From assembly GCA_900155415.1 (NCBI GenBank), contig LT700187.1, forward strand, positions 2,232,001 to 2,296,000: DNA of 64,000 bases, given 5' to 3'. Position numbers and translations under genes: made by a program. This document shows positions 17,607 to 25,050 of this stretch, in pieces. This DNA comes from Christensenella massiliensis. GTDB lineage: Bacteria > Bacillota > Clostridia > Christensenellales > Christensenellaceae. The stretch's first letter is position 1; every line of letters starts with the position of its first letter. The notes under the pieces are model-generated. The model was not told the origin of the DNA. It saw only the letters and a program-made list of their open reading frames with translations, and ran no database searches.

Positions 17607-19316
17607 TCATCCGGCGATGGTGGATGGGGCGTAGTTGACGACTACGCCCTTTCTTGTGTTTACGGACACCTCTGGGGCGGGTAGCGGGATCAGTTCCGGG
17701 ATCTCAATGACCCCTACGCAGTTATAGTGGATACGGAGCCGCTGCTCCCACACTCCGTCTACCTTCTCGGCATTGAACACTTCGATCTTCTCGATGAGCT
17801 CGTTGAGCATCCGGGGCGTCAGTTTGCGGGCGCGGGTGTATTTGCGGACCAGGGAGATGAACATATCCGTAGTCATAGACTGGTTGCTCTGCTTGTCGAT
17901 CTCGGCGCGGAGCGCCTTGATCTTCTCCGCCAGTTCCTTTTGCTCCTCCTCGTACCGCCTCGACATACGGGCGAAACGGTCATCAGAGAGCTTGCCGGAA
18001 ACATTGTCCTCATAGATCCGTTCAAACAGGCCGTCCAGTTCCTCATCACGGGCTTGAAGGGCTTTCAGTTCCTTCTCCTTCAGCTTTCGGTCGGTGGCTT
18101 CTGCCTGCTGGGAATGGCCGATCACGGCCTTCACGAACTCATCCTCAAACTGGCTGGCAAACTTGGTCAGCCGCCGGATCTCGCCCAGCACCACCTGCTC
18201 CAAGAAGTCTACACGGACATAATGGGTGGAAGTGCAACTCCCACGATTGCCCTTGTAGTTGGAGCAGTTGAAATACTTGATGTCGGGGTTGCCCTGATTG
18301 AAATGGAAGTGTAGATTGTGCCCGCAGTCGGCACAGACCAGAAGGCCGGAGAACATATTGCGTTCCCCCTCATGGGTGCGGCGCTTGCGGATCTTGCCGC
18401 GCTTCTGCTGGACCTGCTCAAAGACTGCCCGCTCAATGATGGGTTCGTGGACATCCTTGAATACTGCCCAGTTCTCACGGTCATTCTCCAGCCGCTTTTT
18501 ATTCTTATACGACTTGGAGTAGGTCTTAAAGTTTAGAATGTCACCGCAATACTCCTGCAAGGACAGTATTTTTGTGACGCTGGAACTGTTCCACTTTGTC
18601 GGAGGCTGTTCTTTCCCTTTGCCGGGTCGCTTAATACCTTTTTTGAGCCAGTAGGCGCGAGGTGTCAGGATGCCGTCCTGTTCAAGACTTGCAGCAATCT
18701 GCTCCGTTCCATACCCCTCCAGGGTCATACTGTAAATCCGGCGTACCACCTGGGCCGCTTCCTCGTCTACGATCCACCGCTTGGGGTTGTCCGGGTCCTT
18801 GATATAGCCATAGGGAGGTTGCCCCATAGGCTCACCTGCGTTGCCTTTGATTTTGTTGCTGATGCGCCGCTTCTTGCTGATGTCGCGGGCGTACCACTCG
18901 TTGAACAGGTTGCGGATAGGCGCCAGCTCGTTCTCACCTTCGGCGGTGTCGATGTTGTCTGAAACCGCTACCAGGCGGATGTCGTGCTCCGGGAAAAACT
19001 CCTCGGTCAGCCGGCCCACCTCAATGTAGTTGCGGCCCAGCCGGGAAAGGTCCTTCACAAACACGGCGGCGGCCTTGCCAGCGGCAAGCTGCTCCATCAT
19101 ATCGTTGAAGCCGGGGCGGTCCATCGTAACGCCGGAAATGCCATCGTCCAGGAAGTGGACCAGGTTGGTGTAGCCTTTCTCTTTCGCCACTTTGGTCAGT
19201 AGCTTTTTCTGGTTGCCGATGCTGTAACTCTCACCCTCCAGATTATCGTCACGGGAAAGCCGCTCATAGAGGAAAGCGGTCGTGTCACGGGATTTTTTGT
19301 AATTCGACTGTCTCAT
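17607..19316 (-). CDS. large serine recombinase (TnpX-like)
   Basis: A 569-residue site-specific recombinase that excises and integrates a mobile element by serine chemistry. The resolvase domain covers about 12-150, with catalytic Ser21 in YERLSRDD and the conserved DLSRLGRN at 89-96. A recombinase domain (about 165-300), a zinc ribbon (CADC at 328-331 with Cys at 351 and 361), a coiled coil and a DUF4368-type C-terminus follow. The start at 19316 is preceded by AGGAGG; the open frame continues 16 codons further without an RBS. The stop lies 5 bases from the tRNA terminator's T-run, so this is the left end of the element. Confidence 0.92.
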   Translation of the reverse strand: MRQSNYKKSRDTTAFLYERLSRDDNLEGESYSIGNQKKLLTKVAKEKGYTNLVHFLDDGISGVTMDRPGFNDMMEQLAAGKAAAVFVKDLSRLGRNYIEVGRLTEEFFPEHDIRLVAVSDNIDTAEGENELAPIRNLFNEWYARDISKKRRISNKIKGNAGEPMGQPPYGYIKDPDNPKRWIVDEEAAQVVRRIYSMTLEGYGTEQIAASLEQDGILTPRAYWLKKGIKRPGKGKEQPPTKWNSSSVTKILSLQEYCGDILNFKTYSKSYKNKKRLENDRENWAVFKDVHEPIIERAVFEQVQQKRGKIRKRRTHEGERNMFSGLLVCADCGHNLHFHFNQGNPDIKYFNCSNYKGNRGSCTSTHYVRVDFLEQVVLGEIRRLTKFASQFEDEFVKAVIGHSQQAEATDRKLKEKELKALQARDEELDGLFERIYEDNVSGKLSDDRFARMSRRYEEEQKELAEKIKALRAEIDKQSNQSMTTDMFISLVRKYTRARKLTPRMLNELIEKIEVFNAEKVDGVWEQRLRIHYNCVGVIEIPELIPLPAPEVSVNTRKGVVVNYAPSTIAG

Positions 19317-19412
19317 AAGTCCTCCTTTCCGGACAGCCGAACAGTGCATATCTTGTATTCCCAATACAATTATACCGCTGCCCTCTGCCCGTGTCAGCCG
19401 GGTATGGAGAGT

Positions 19413-19592
19413 TTACAGTTTCTCATGTTCGGCCTTCATCAATCGAAGAAGGACGCTACCCAAGGTATCCGGGCTTTCCTCTTTGAAAACAGACTCTACG
19501 ACAAACGACCTATTGCCGAAGCGATAGGTCATTTTTTCAAGTTGTACTTGATGTTGCTTTGGAATATCTAGGGGTGCAGGCTTCTCTTTCAT
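19413..19592 (-). CDS. TnpW-like transposon-encoded small protein
   Basis: A 59-residue protein whose C-terminal half (LEKMTYRFGNRSFVVESVF) matches the TnpW family found beside TnpX-type recombinases in clostridial transposons. The ATG at 19592 has a purine-rich AGGAAAGGAAGG upstream. The function is not established. It lies 96 bases upstream of the recombinase in the same direction. Confidence 0.75.
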   Translation of the reverse strand: MKEKPAPLDIPKQHQVQLEKMTYRFGNRSFVVESVFKEESPDTLGSVLLRLMKAEHEKL

Positions 19593-19693
19593 GGATCGCC
19601 TTCCTTTCCTCTCACATAGAAAAACGAATCCAGCCCAGGCTGACGGCGGGCGCAGAAAGGGAACACCGCCCGCCGATGCCTGGGCTGGTGCAG

Positions 19694-19927
19694 TTATTTC
19701 CGAACGACAGCCCGAATCAGTTGGGTTTCCAGACAACGCTTCATGTGGGTATCCACACACACATGAGGAGTTCCGTCCTTGTCATAGAGGGTACGGGTAC
19801 ACAGGCGGCTCATATAGTCGTCGTAGCACCGCAGTACTTGCTCCATGGCCTCGCTGTCACCGCCGGAGGCCGCGTGGATCACCCAAACGGGCGGCAGGTC
19901 CTTTCCCTTGTGGATGGGCTCTGTCAT
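19694..19927 (-). CDS. helix-turn-helix (HTH_16-like) element protein
   Basis: A 77-residue protein of the type paired with a sigma factor in Tn916/CTn elements. The HAASGGDSEAMEQVLRCYDDY and CVDTHMKRCLETQLIRA segments are characteristic. It lies five bases after the sigma-factor gene with an RBS-like AGGAGGC. It is thought to regulate element transfer or act with the sigma factor; the exact role is unproven. Confidence 0.7.
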   Translation of the reverse strand: MTEPIHKGKDLPPVWVIHAASGGDSEAMEQVLRCYDDYMSRLCTRTLYDKDGTPHVCVDTHMKRCLETQLIRAVVRK

Positions 19928-19932
19928 CTTCT

Positions 19933-20364
19933 TCAGCCTCCTTTCGGCATCAGCGCCGACAATGCTTCGCGCAGCTCCTGCAGCGCCCTCGTCCGGTGCC
20001 GCTGAACGGCGCTCCGGGACATCCCAACGAGACTGCCGATCTCACCGTCTGCCAAGTCCAGGGTGCAGTGCAAAATCAAAATGCTCTGCTCCGTCTGCGG
20101 CAATGCGGAGAAAACCTCGGCTACAAGCTCGTTATCGATATGTAGATCGTAGCCGTGCGACGAGAACACAATGCTGTCGCTGGGGTAACGATCCACGACG
20201 CAGAGCTTGTCCAGCTCCGCCTGGGACAAGTCGCTGAAAAGGGCTTCACGCTCTCTTTGGCGTTTCATGTTCCGCAGGTAGGCTCTGGCCTCGTTTCGCA
20301 ATACCTTCTTGCAAAAAGCATCGAACCGGCATTGCTCGCCATAGTCGCGGGGGTTAGATTCCAT
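19933..20364 (-). CDS. sigma-70 family RNA polymerase sigma factor of a conjugative element
   Basis: A 143-residue sigma factor-like protein. Region 2-like sequence (AFCKKVLRNEARAYLRNMKR) is followed by a region 4 helix-turn-helix (GEIGSLVGMSRSAVQRHRTRA). The ATG at 20364 sits six bases after AAAGGGGGTG; a GTG three codons upstream is within that RBS and is less likely. Together with the HTH gene it forms the standard regulatory pair of clostridial conjugative transposons. Confidence 0.82.
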   Translation of the reverse strand: MESNPRDYGEQCRFDAFCKKVLRNEARAYLRNMKRQREREALFSDLSQAELDKLCVVDRYPSDSIVFSSHGYDLHIDNELVAEVFSALPQTEQSILILHCTLDLADGEIGSLVGMSRSAVQRHRTRALQELREALSALMPKGG

Positions 20365-20373
20365 CAGTTTCAC

Positions 20374-20800
20374 CCCCTTTCCGTGGGGGTATCAGGTGGT
20401 TCTCTCCCTTTCCGCTACTACCAATCCTGCGAGAGCGTGTTCTGCCCGCTAAACGCCTCCTTTTTGAAGAAAATTTGAGAAAAGCAATGGCCAGCCAGCC
20501 CGACCGCAGGAAACGACAAAAAGCGCCCGGCAGGTCACAGACCCACCGGGCGCAATAGCAAGTGATATGCTGATTATTTACATGGTATAGTTCATACTCA
20601 TGGCCGAACCTCTCCGCCGACTGGAACGGGCTTTTTTTGAGCGGTTAGCCCTTGTCAGATCAGGCGGGGACAGCATCCGGCGCAGCATGGCGGCATCCTC
20701 CTTCTATGCCGCCATGCGCCCTTATAAAAAGAGCCAAACACGACGGCTAGTCATGTTTGGCTCTGCGTCTTTGCGTCTGGCTCTTTTGTGTATTGTGTAT
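20374..20800. other. 427-base gene-free stretch with three hairpins
   Basis: No coding frame is convincing here. Three inverted repeats stand out: GCGCCCGG/CCGGGCGC (20523-20553), a perfect 12-bp stem GCATGGCGGCAT/ATGCCGCCATGC (20685-20717), and the terminator at 20725-20764. The first lies upstream of the sigma gene and may mark a processed or regulatory leader. Confidence 0.6.
20725..20764 (-). terminator. terminator of the MATE-KTR-Vat operon
   Basis: On the minus strand an 11-bp stem AGAGCCAAACA/TGTTTGGCTCT is followed by TTTTTATAAG. It lies 36 bases after the acetyltransferase stop. Confidence 0.85.
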
Positions 20801-21427
20801 TTATTTGATTAGATCGATGTGCCCAGATTGAATTGCATTTAAGTTAATCGCAATTCTGTCTTCTGGCCAATCCCACCACTTTAATGTAAGTAAAGTAGAA
20901 ATGACCTCATCGGGAAATCTCTTTCGAATCTGTCTGGCCGGAACGCCACCCACAATTGTATAAGGCGGAACATCTTTTGTTACCACAGCTCGAGTACCAA
21001 TAATGGCTCCGTCACCGATGGTTACACCGGCGAGAATGCTTGCCTCGTATCCAATCCACACATCATTTCCAATCACAATGTCACCTTTGTTATCCCATGC
21101 CTCAGTTATGTGACTAACATCAAGGCCCCATTCCTCAAAGAAAATTGGAAACGGATAAGTAGCAAGTGATGTCAGGCTGTGGTTGGCGCTGTTAAAAAGG
21201 AAGCGGGCACCACAGGCGATGGAGCAGAACTTTCCGATAATCAGCCTGTCATGATTGATTGGATAATGGTACAGTACATTGTTCTTTTGAAAATTAGTGG
21301 GATCATTTACAAAATCGTTATACATGGTATAATCTCCCACGATAATGCTGGGGTCAGTGACTACATTTTTCAAATAAACCGTTTCCCGATCCTTAGAGCG
21401 AGGGTAAATTTTATGTTTGTTCATCAT
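20801..21427 (-). CDS. CatB/Vat-type xenobiotic O-acetyltransferase
   Basis: A 208-residue left-handed beta-helix (hexapeptide repeat) acetyltransferase. The segments [20 protein letters not shown] (catalytic His83), [15 protein letters not shown] and [15 protein letters not shown] are those of the XAT family that O-acetylates streptogramin A (Vat) or chloramphenicol (CatB). The N-terminal VLYHYPI.. resembles Vat more than CatB. It is the last gene of a three-gene operon; its ATG overlaps the KTR stop (ATGA). Substrate is inferred, but the translation-sensing leader upstream fits a ribosome-targeting drug. Confidence 0.82.
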   Translation of the reverse strand: MMNKHKIYPRSKDRETVYLKNVVTDPSIIVGDYTMYNDFVNDPTNFQKNNVLYHYPINHDRLIIGKFCSIACGARFLFNSANHSLTSLATYPFPIFFEEWGLDVSHITEAWDNKGDIVIGNDVWIGYEASILAGVTIGDGAIIGTRAVVTKDVPPYTIVGGVPARQIRKRFPDEVISTLLTLKWWDWPEDRIAINLNAIQSGHIDLIK

Positions 21428-21621
21428 AATTCGATGTTCTCCTTTTGAATATGCGTATTTGCCTTAATAACAGACAAATTGGTTTTCTTTACATTTATCA
21501 AAGTCTCCTGCTTGCATTTTGGGCAATAGAGAGGAAAGTTTATAAGTTCTGTGTCATGCCGCACTTTGAGTCGGGTCTTATTCCCGCACACAGGGCAGCG
21601 AAGCCATACTGTTTCGTTCAT
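21424..21621 (-). CDS. cysteine-rich KTR domain protein
   Basis: A 65-residue protein with two zinc-knuckle pairs, CPVC and CPKC, and the [20 protein letters not shown] segment of the KTR family common on Tn916-like elements. It overlaps MATE by 4 bases (ATGA) and the acetyltransferase by 4 bases. The function is unknown; its place inside a resistance operon may be hitchhiking. Confidence 0.8.
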   Translation of the reverse strand: MNETVWLRCPVCGNKTRLKVRHDTELINFPLYCPKCKQETLINVKKTNLSVIKANTHIQKENIEL

Positions 21622-23000
21622 TCAGGATTCCCCTCCTTACGGTTTTTTTGAATAAGCCTCTTGCGTTCCCATATTCCACTTTTGAAGTAGATAAAGCCTA
21701 CAAATGCTGGTAAAATTGGTGAGAGTGCCTGTCCAAAATAGATGCCGGGAAATCCCATGCCCAGTGTAAAAGCCAAAATCCAACTTACGGGCAAACGAAC
21801 CACAACTGCGTCCAGCAATGCATTCAACATAGCGACATTTGCAGCGCCAACTCCAATGGCAAAGGAATCCAAGGTATACATAGCCGCATAGATCAAACTA
21901 TTGACACCACAGCAGACTCTCAGATAATAAACTCCGTCGGTTACAACTTCCCGGCTATTACTGCCAAAGAGTAAAATCAATTGCTCGGCAAAAACCTGTA
22001 CGCAAAGCACAACAACAAGTGTCATGGCTATATTCACCAGCAAACCAATTTTTACCACTTTTCGGGCGCGTTTGATTCGCTCCGCTCCCATGCATTGACC
22101 AACCATAGCCGTGACTGCCTGACCGACAGCCCAGCAAGGCATACCAGCAAAGGTGTTGATTTGCAGACCGACTCCAGATGCGGCAGATACAGATGTTCCA
22201 AATTGATTGAGCATCCCGGTTACTAGCAAATAAGCCGTGTTGACTACAACCATTTGGATTGCCGTAGGCAACCCAATTTTCAGGATAGCAACGATCTTAT
22301 CCCACTGAACCGTGAACTTCTTGCATACCGTAGTGCCAAAAACTACATGATGTCTCTTAAGGTAAAAAATTGAAATTACAAAAGAAATCCCCTGTGCTAT
22401 GATCGTCGCGTAGGCCGCTCCTTTTGTTCCCATCCCCAAAGGACCCACCAATATGATGTCTAAACCAACATTGATGATAGTTGCAATGCCCACAAAGCAG
22501 AGCGGAGATTTGGAATCTCCCAACCCTTTCAGGACAGAACAAACGGCATTGTATCCGAAAACAAATACAGTTCCATAGCAAATAATTTTCATATAATTAC
22601 ATGCATCTTGAAATGCATCCGCCGGAACATTTAACGCACGAAAAAGGGGTTGATAACCGGCTAAACTTATAACAGTTAAAAGTATTGATGTAGCCAGAGA
22701 AAGCATAGACAACATTTGAAAAGTCTCTGCTTGGCCCTTTTTATTGTTCGCTCCTTTGTATTGAGCAATTAACACTGCTCCACCCATCGTCATTCCAATA
22801 CAAATGGAGTTGATAATGTAACAAAGTTTTGAGGCGTTGCTGATGGCTGCAAGACCTGTTTCGCCAACAAACTGTCCGACCACTAACATATCCACCACAT
22901 TGTAGAATGATTGTAAGATATTCGCTAAAAGCAGCGGGAGAGCAAAAGCAATCAGTTTTCTAGGCACACTCCCGCTCAATAAATTTTGCTCTTGTGTCAT
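21618..23000 (-). CDS. MATE family multidrug efflux transporter
   Basis: A 460-residue integral membrane protein with about 12 hydrophobic helices and two homologous halves. The start region GSVPRKLIAFALPLLLANILQSFYNVVDMLVVGQ is typical of the DinF/NorM-like MATE group that exports cationic drugs using Na+ or H+. The ATG at 23000 (MTQEQNLL) follows GAAGGGAAG. An in-frame ATG at 23036 lies within the terminator hairpin of the leader and is less likely. It is the first gene of an attenuator-controlled operon. Confidence 0.9.
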   Translation of the reverse strand: MTQEQNLLSGSVPRKLIAFALPLLLANILQSFYNVVDMLVVGQFVGETGLAAISNASKLCYIINSICIGMTMGGAVLIAQYKGANNKKGQAETFQMLSMLSLATSILLTVISLAGYQPLFRALNVPADAFQDACNYMKIICYGTVFVFGYNAVCSVLKGLGDSKSPLCFVGIATIINVGLDIILVGPLGMGTKGAAYATIIAQGISFVISIFYLKRHHVVFGTTVCKKFTVQWDKIVAILKIGLPTAIQMVVVNTAYLLVTGMLNQFGTSVSAASGVGLQINTFAGMPCWAVGQAVTAMVGQCMGAERIKRARKVVKIGLLVNIAMTLVVVLCVQVFAEQLILLFGSNSREVVTDGVYYLRVCCGVNSLIYAAMYTLDSFAIGVGAANVAMLNALLDAVVVRLPVSWILAFTLGMGFPGIYFGQALSPILPAFVGFIYFKSGIWERKRLIQKNRKEGNPE

Positions 23001-23022
23001 AAAAAATCTTCCCTTCAAAAAA

Positions 23023-23055
23023 ACAGAGGGCAGCACAAGCTAGTGCGCCCTCTGT
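23023..23055 (-). terminator. attenuator terminator just before the MATE gene
   Basis: The minus strand reads ACAGAGGGC...GCCCTCTGT with a GCAC/GTGC upper stem, then seven T residues, ending about 20 bases before the MATE start codon. As a strong terminator inside the 5' leader it would block the operon unless read through. Confidence 0.8.
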
Positions 23056-23080
23056 CTGCTTACTAAATAAAAATAACAAA

Positions 23081-23110
23081 AGGCCACAGACAAAACATTG
23101 TCTGTGGCCT
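23081..23110 (-). terminator. leader stem-loop with T-rich tail
   Basis: A perfect 13-bp stem (AGGCCACAGACAA with TTGTCTGTGGCCT) with a four-base loop, followed on the minus strand by TTTGTTATTTTTATTT. A second potential terminator in the MATE leader. Confidence 0.8.
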
Positions 23111-23155
23111 CATAGTTTATCTTCTCATGTCAATTTGCAAAAAGGGTACAAAAAC

Positions 23156-23180
23156 CAAAGGCAGCTATTCTCTGCCTTTG
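23156..23180 (-). promoter_or_regulatory. leader stem-loop after the leader peptide
   Basis: A 9-bp stem CAAAGGCAG/CTGCCTTTG followed by GTTTTTG on the minus strand, 11 bases after the leader-peptide stop. With the hairpin inside the leader ORF (23213-23253) it gives the tandem structures expected of ribosome-controlled attenuation. Confidence 0.65.
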
Positions 23181-23190
23181 CCTCCCGGTT

Positions 23191-23283
23191 TTACAAATCA
23201 ACTTTCCGAAAAGGCTCCGCACAATGTTTCGTGGTATAAACTTGTGTGGAGCCAAAATCAATGCAGAATTTCCCGTACAACAT
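23191..23283 (-). CDS. 30-residue leader peptide of a transcription attenuator
   Basis: A short frame beginning MLYGKFCIDFGS and ending AEPFRKVDL, preceded by an excellent Shine-Dalgarno (GAGGTGA, five-base gap) and placed about 30 bases after a consensus promoter. Its coding sequence contains a stem-loop (GGCTCC.../...GGAGCC). The arrangement resembles the leader peptides in front of tet(M)/tet(W)-type ribosome protection genes, where drug-slowed ribosomes on the leader allow RNA polymerase to read through terminators. The peptide itself is probably only a sensor. Confidence 0.75.
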   Translation of the reverse strand: MLYGKFCIDFGSTQVYTTKHCAEPFRKVDL

Positions 23284-23312
23284 CGTGCTCACCTCTTTTC
23301 GTAATTTATTTA

Positions 23313-23341
23313 ATTGTAAGCATTTTTGCCACTATTGTCAA
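23313..23341 (-). promoter_or_regulatory. promoter of the MATE-KTR-Vat operon
   Basis: On the minus strand TTGACA (23341-23336), a 17-base spacer and TACAAT (23318-23313). A near-perfect sigma-A promoter 30 bases upstream of the leader peptide. Confidence 0.88.
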
Positions 23342-23405
23342 GGCGTCGGGACATCATAATATGAATTATAAAGTTTAGAAATAGCGCATATAACAACATT
23401 CTACG

Positions 23406-23681
23406 GTGGAGATCGGCAGCATCGACTCCCGGTATCTTGAAAATGTCGAGAACAAGGGTACGGTCCTCAGTCTGCCGGTTATCGTACAGCTTATCAAAGT
23501 GTGCGGACTTCCTGTGGAGCGGTACTTCAATCCAGAGGGCACGCAGGAGGAAAGCGCACAGCGAAAGTATTTCAGCCATAAGCTGAAACTTTGTCCGGAG
23601 CAGTATTCGACCGTTATCGAGGGTGCGCTTGACGGGGCGCTGAAAGCAAAAGAAACAACGGATGAAACGGAGAGTGTATGA
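23406..23681 (+). pseudogene. truncated XRE-family regulator of a conjugative element
   Basis: The remaining 91 residues (YLENVENKGTVLSLPVIVQL...PVERYFNP) match the C-terminal half of the XRE-type HTH regulators carried by clostridial transposons. The recognition-helix end (YLENVENKG) is present but the preceding helix-turn-helix is gone: in-frame sequence upstream reaches a stop at 23391. The start shown is a GTG without a good RBS. It probably lost its 5' end when the resistance cassette inserted. Confidence 0.6.
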
Positions 23682-24023
23682 AAATATCCTCTGTTTTCGT
23701 TTTTTAGGGTGGCTTTGCCGCACTTTTCTTTTTGAAAAATCTGGGATTTTGTGGGCGGATAAAGGTATTTTCGGCATTGTATTTACGGGGGAAGGAGCGT
23801 AGAGCAAGCACAGCAAGTGAGGCCTCACTTGCGAAATTTTGCTTTAGGGAGACCCCCTGCCCCTAAATGCAAAATTGCTTGTTGGGATAGTCCCAAACCC
23901 TTATTCAGGAAGGACTGCGCTACCCTACGGAAAATTACAAACGCCCATCAATCCTACACAGCCAGATAACAGCGGAGAAATGACTTCTGATGAGCAGAAG
24001 ATGACCTAAATCCATGGGAAGCG
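23682..24023. other. non-coding stretch with oriT-like inverted repeats
   Basis: No credible gene is visible between the XRE remnant and the relaxase remnant. The only recognisable structures are the inverted repeats listed separately at 23837-23896. Confidence 0.5.
23837..23896 (+). other. candidate oriT (inverted repeats upstream of relaxase remnant)
   Basis: An imperfect inverted repeat TTTTGCTTTAGGG (23837-23849) / CCCTAAATGCAAAA (23861-23874, one bulged base) is followed by a small perfect hairpin TTGGGA-TAG-TCCCAA (23882-23896). It lies 130 bases before the relaxase fragment on the same strand, the usual place of an origin of transfer. No nic site can be assigned by eye. Confidence 0.35.
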
Positions 24024-24270
24024 AATCGCCATTTACTTTCGGAAGATGGCTGTTGACTACATCTGCAATCCCGGCAAAACGGACAGGAAGCACTCACAAT
24101 CATCTGATTTTCAATGATGTCAGCTTTACCGACCACAAGCATTATCACGCCAATGAGCGCAGTTACCACGAAATACATCGAATCAGCAGTTGGCTAAGCA
24201 GAGAATATGAGATGCCTGTCAGTGTCCTCAAGCGAGATACAGACAAGAGCTGCATTAATAACCGTCCGTA
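24024..24270 (+). pseudogene. decayed mobilisation relaxase (MobA/MobL type)
   Basis: The first piece, about 24025-24086 (IAIYFRKMAVDYICNPGKTD), matches the N-terminus of clostridial relaxases. After a frame change and internal deletion, a second piece around 24091-24270 reads THNHLIFNDVSF...NERSYHEIHRIS, which carries the HxH-type metal-binding HNH of the relaxase active site (usually HIHNHI) and the following NKRSYHQIR-like segment. The remainder of the gene is absent. The element can no longer self-mobilise with this relaxase. Confidence 0.65.
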
Positions 24271-24663
24271 AATTGAAAACTGTCTTTGGACAACACAAAG
24301 CATCAAAGGACAAGGGAAAACTCCTGTGAAGGTTGAGCAAGATTATCTTGCTTGGGGTAACCAGGGGCAACAAAGTAGTTGAGTTCATTAAACTTCCTTC
24401 TACTGAAAAGCCAAAAGCGGAACTGGCCGGACTCATAGCTCACAAGGCTATCCTACAAGTGGAACTCCATAAAATACACTAGAAAGAAATGCGACGCCCT
24501 TTGTCAGAATATAGATTAGTTACAAAGAAGACCCAATGTAAAGTTGCAGAAAGAATTGCAAATATAAAATAAGGCCATTGTAAGGATTAAAATTGCATTT
24601 CTATGTGCAACCTTTAATAGAATACCATATATAGAAGACGCATATCTTTTGTGTGGAGGTAAT
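24271..24663. other. 393 bases without recognisable gene
   Basis: All frames are broken and no family is recognised. It is probably further debris of the element's transfer region. A GGAGGT at 24655-24660 belongs to the following gene. Confidence 0.5.
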
Positions 24664-24987
24664 ATGGATATTCGATTTAGAATTAGGTCACAGAATATAG
24701 GTACAACTATTATAGAGATAAATCCTAGTCGTATCAATCAGTTTATTTGTGACAATGTAGTTTCTGATGATATGAGAATCGATGTTTCTACTCTTTTGTT
24801 TGATCAGAATAATATAGAAATATTTGAAAATGATTTAGTTTGTGATTCTTCAAAAAATAGATATAGGATTGCATATAAAAAGGGAGCATTTGTTGCAATA
24901 AAAGAAAATGATAGTTCCGGTCATGCAATCCCACTGTACCTATTACAGATTAATAGTCATATACCTGTAGAAGTTATAACTGAATAA
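24664..24987 (+). CDS. hypothetical small protein upstream of the PIN-domain gene
   Basis: A 107-residue, beta-rich acidic protein beginning MDIRFRIRSQNIGTTIIEIN. GGAGGT ends only three bases before the ATG, a short but usable spacing. The segment IFENDLVCDSSKNRYRIAYKKGAFVAI loosely recalls the YopX-type fold, but this is not a confident match. It is AT-rich like the next gene and unlike the host genes. It may be a partner or immunity factor for the PIN protein, although that gene also has its own promoter. Confidence 0.55.
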   Translation: MDIRFRIRSQNIGTTIIEINPSRINQFICDNVVSDDMRIDVSTLLFDQNNIEIFENDLVCDSSKNRYRIAYKKGAFVAIKENDSSGHAIPLYLLQINSHIPVEVITE

Positions 24988-24989
24988 GA

Positions 24990-25018
24990 TTGTCCTGCGC
25001 CCTTTTATGCTGTATAAT
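24990..25018 (+). promoter_or_regulatory. promoter of the PIN-domain gene
   Basis: TTGTCC (24990-24995), 17 bases, TATAAT (25013-25018), starting three bases after the preceding gene's stop. Confidence 0.7.
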
Positions 25019-25050
25019 ATTGTTATACTGCATAGGAGGGTCGCACTATT

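Noticed and set aside
17727-18314. Plus-strand frame within the serine recombinase
   Set aside because: It is antisense to the recombinase coiled-coil and DUF4368 region; no RBS or family.
19559-20237. Plus-strand frames opposite TnpW, HTH and sigma genes
   Set aside because: Arg/Pro-rich translations of the complementary strand; the minus-strand genes match known element families with good starts.
23205-23283. Treating the leader frame as a functional bacteriocin or toxin peptide
   Set aside because: Its position between promoter and tandem terminators and its internal hairpin fit a regulatory leader better, and no export or immunity gene is adjacent.
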